Of a stretch of 27,962 nt of DNA, positions 26,651-27,962 are shown piece after piece. The translations under genes and the position numbers were made by a program. The notes below the pieces were generated by a model that saw only the letters and a program-made list of their open reading frames with translations, was not told the origin of the DNA and ran no database searches. The DNA is taken from assembly GCA_023443315.1 (NCBI GenBank), contig JAEZVA010000100.1:1-27962 (forward strand), written 5' to 3'. Each line of letters starts with the position of its first letter. Position 1 is the stretch's first letter. The stretch is from Bacillota bacterium (GTDB lineage Bacteria > Bacillota > Clostridia > Oscillospirales > Ruminococcaceae).

Positions 26651-27962
26651 ATGAACAGCGATAACATGAAACTAGGCGTACAGCGCGCCCCCCAGCGCTC
26701 CCTGCTAAAGGCGAACGGACTGGACGACGCGCAGATACAAAAGCCTATTATCGGTATTGTAAACTCGTTTAACGAGGTCGTGCCGGGGCACACCCATCTT
26801 GACCGACTAGCCCGTGCCGTGAAGGACGGCGTTTTGGCGGCAGGGGGAACCCCGCTGGAGTTTAACACCATCGCGGTGTGCGACGGCATTGCCATGGGGC
26901 ACACTGGCATGAAGTATTCGCTTGTTTCGCGCGAGGTCATAGCCGACAGCGTGGAATGTATGGCAATGGCGCACTGCTTTGACGGTCTGGTGTTTATGCC
27001 AAGCTGCGACAAGGTGGTACCCGGCATGCTGATGGCGGCGGCACGGCTTAATCTGCCCAGCATCTTTGTTTCGGGCGGTCCCATGCTCTCGCTCAATGCA
27101 GACGATGGTCAGCCCATGGATCTAAACAGCGTGTTTGAGGCGGTGGGTGCCCACACCGTGGGTAAGATTGACGACGAGCGGCTTTCCTACTACGAGGATA
27201 ACGCCTGCCCCACCTGTGGCTCCTGCTCGGGTATGTTCACCGCAAACTCGATGAACTGCCTGTGCGAGGCGGTCGGGCTGGCACTGCCGGGCAACGGCAG
27301 CATCCCCGCGGTGTACGCGCAGCGCATCCGCCTTGCCCGTGCTGCGGGCGAGCGCATCCTGTCACTCGTCAAGGAGAACGTCAGGGCGCTGGACATCCTA
27401 AACGAGCGCAGCATCCGCAACGCATTGGCGGTGGATATGGCACTGGGCTGCTCTACCAACACGGTGCTGCACCTTGCCGCCATCTGCCACGAGGCGGGCG
27501 TGCCCTTTAACCTAAAGCTGATTAACGAAATCAGCGCAAAGACCCCGAACCTATGCCACCTTGCCCCCGCGGGCGCGCACCATATGCAGGACCTGTACGC
27601 GGCGGGCGGCGTAACCGCGGTGATGGCGGAGGTTGCAAAGGCGGGTCTGCTCGACACCGAGGTGCCCGTTGCGGCGGGCGGTACGCTGGGCGACGTGCTG
27701 CGGCGCGCAAGGGTGATAAACCACGAGGTCATCCGCCCTATCGACACCCCCTATTCCAAGACCGGCGGGCTAGCCATCCTGTTTGGCAACCTCGCGCCGA
27801 ACGGCGCGGTGGTAAAGCGCAGCGCGGTGGACGAGAGCATGCTGGTGCACAAGGGTCCCGCCCGGGTGTTTAACAGCGAGGACGAGGCAAGCAAAGCAAT
27901 CTTCGGCGGCGAGATTCACAGCGGCGACGTGGTGGTGATTCGCTACGAGGGTCCCGCAGGGG
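26651..27962 (+). CDS. ilvD: Dihydroxy-acid dehydratase, 5' part (runs off the window)
   Basis: The frame is open from ATG 26651 to the right edge, 437 complete codons of a protein that is usually about 550-560 residues. It begins MNSDNMKLGVQRAPQRSLL. IlvD removes water from dihydroxy acids to give the 2-keto acid precursors of valine and isoleucine, using an iron-sulfur cluster. Cluster-region cysteines are visible in AVCDGIAMGH, MPSCDKVVPGM and CPTCGSCSGMFTANSMNCL. GGPM and LGCSTNTVLHLAAI also fit the family. Its ribosome binding site is weak (AGAAAGCGG), so coupling or the upstream hairpin may matter. Confidence 0.95.
   Translation, partial: MNSDNMKLGVQRAPQRSLLKANGLDDAQIQKPIIGIVNSFNEVVPGHTHLDRLARAVKDGVLAAGGTPLEFNTIAVCDGIAMGHTGMKYSLVSREVIADSVECMAMAHCFDGLVFMPSCDKVVPGMLMAAARLNLPSIFVSGGPMLSLNADDGQPMDLNSVFEAVGAHTVGKIDDERLSYYEDNACPTCGSCSGMFTANSMNCLCEAVGLALPGNGSIPAVYAQRIRLARAAGERILSLVKENVRALDILNERSIRNALAVDMALGCSTNTVLHLAAICHEAGVPFNLKLINEISAKTPNLCHLAPAGAHHMQDLYAAGGVTAVMAEVAKAGLLDTEVPVAAGGTLGDVLRRARVINHEVIRPIDTPYSKTGGLAILFGNLAPNGAVVKRSAVDESMLVHKGPARVFNSEDEASKAIFGGEIHSGDVVVIRYEGPAG

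Overview
The window looks like the chromosome of a spore-forming, low-to-mid GC Firmicute of the class Clostridia. The evidence is a complete spoIIAA-spoIIAB-sigF operon, strong AGGAGG-type ribosome binding sites, sigma-A-like promoters and intrinsic terminators throughout. Species cannot be named from the sequence alone.

Layout. 1-50: 5' part of a tRNA-Gly (minus strand) with its promoter. 202-6356: a minus-strand signalling operon with a soluble GGDEF-EAL protein, a membrane Cache-PAS-GGDEF protein carrying a decayed EAL-like tail, and a CheW adaptor. 6637-7275: thymidylate kinase. 7404-8884: the sporulation sigma-F operon. 9061-13182: folC and valS, each ending in a clear hairpin. 13460-16263: a type I-C CRISPR array of 41 repeats plus an older decayed repeat, read on the minus strand. 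16434-22496: its cas operon. 22728 to the right edge: the branched-chain amino acid operon ilvB-ilvN-ilvC-ilvD, with an elaborate leader.

The most interesting part is the CRISPR-Cas locus. The standard I-C order is cas3-cas5-cas8c-cas7-cas4-cas1-cas2. Here cas5 is absent, Cas3 stops early, and Cas8c begins in the middle of the protein; the two remnants meet in a 4-nt GTGA overlap. This looks like one clean internal deletion. It removes the crRNA-processing subunit and most of the Cascade foot, but leaves Cas7, the adaptation genes (cas4, cas1, cas2) and a large uniform array. A strong internal Shine-Dalgarno in the cas8c remnant probably still directs synthesis of the small subunit Cas11c.

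The second point of interest is the ilv leader. A strong promoter drives a 35-codon peptide extremely rich in Ile, Val and Leu. A perfect terminator follows, with a competing antiterminator pairing that I can draw from the sequence. This is classical ribosome-mediated attenuation, in a phylum that usually uses T-boxes for these genes. A second Val-rich peptide with the same MTSF start lies between the terminator and ilvB. The ilvC product also has a cofactor loop that suggests NADH preference.
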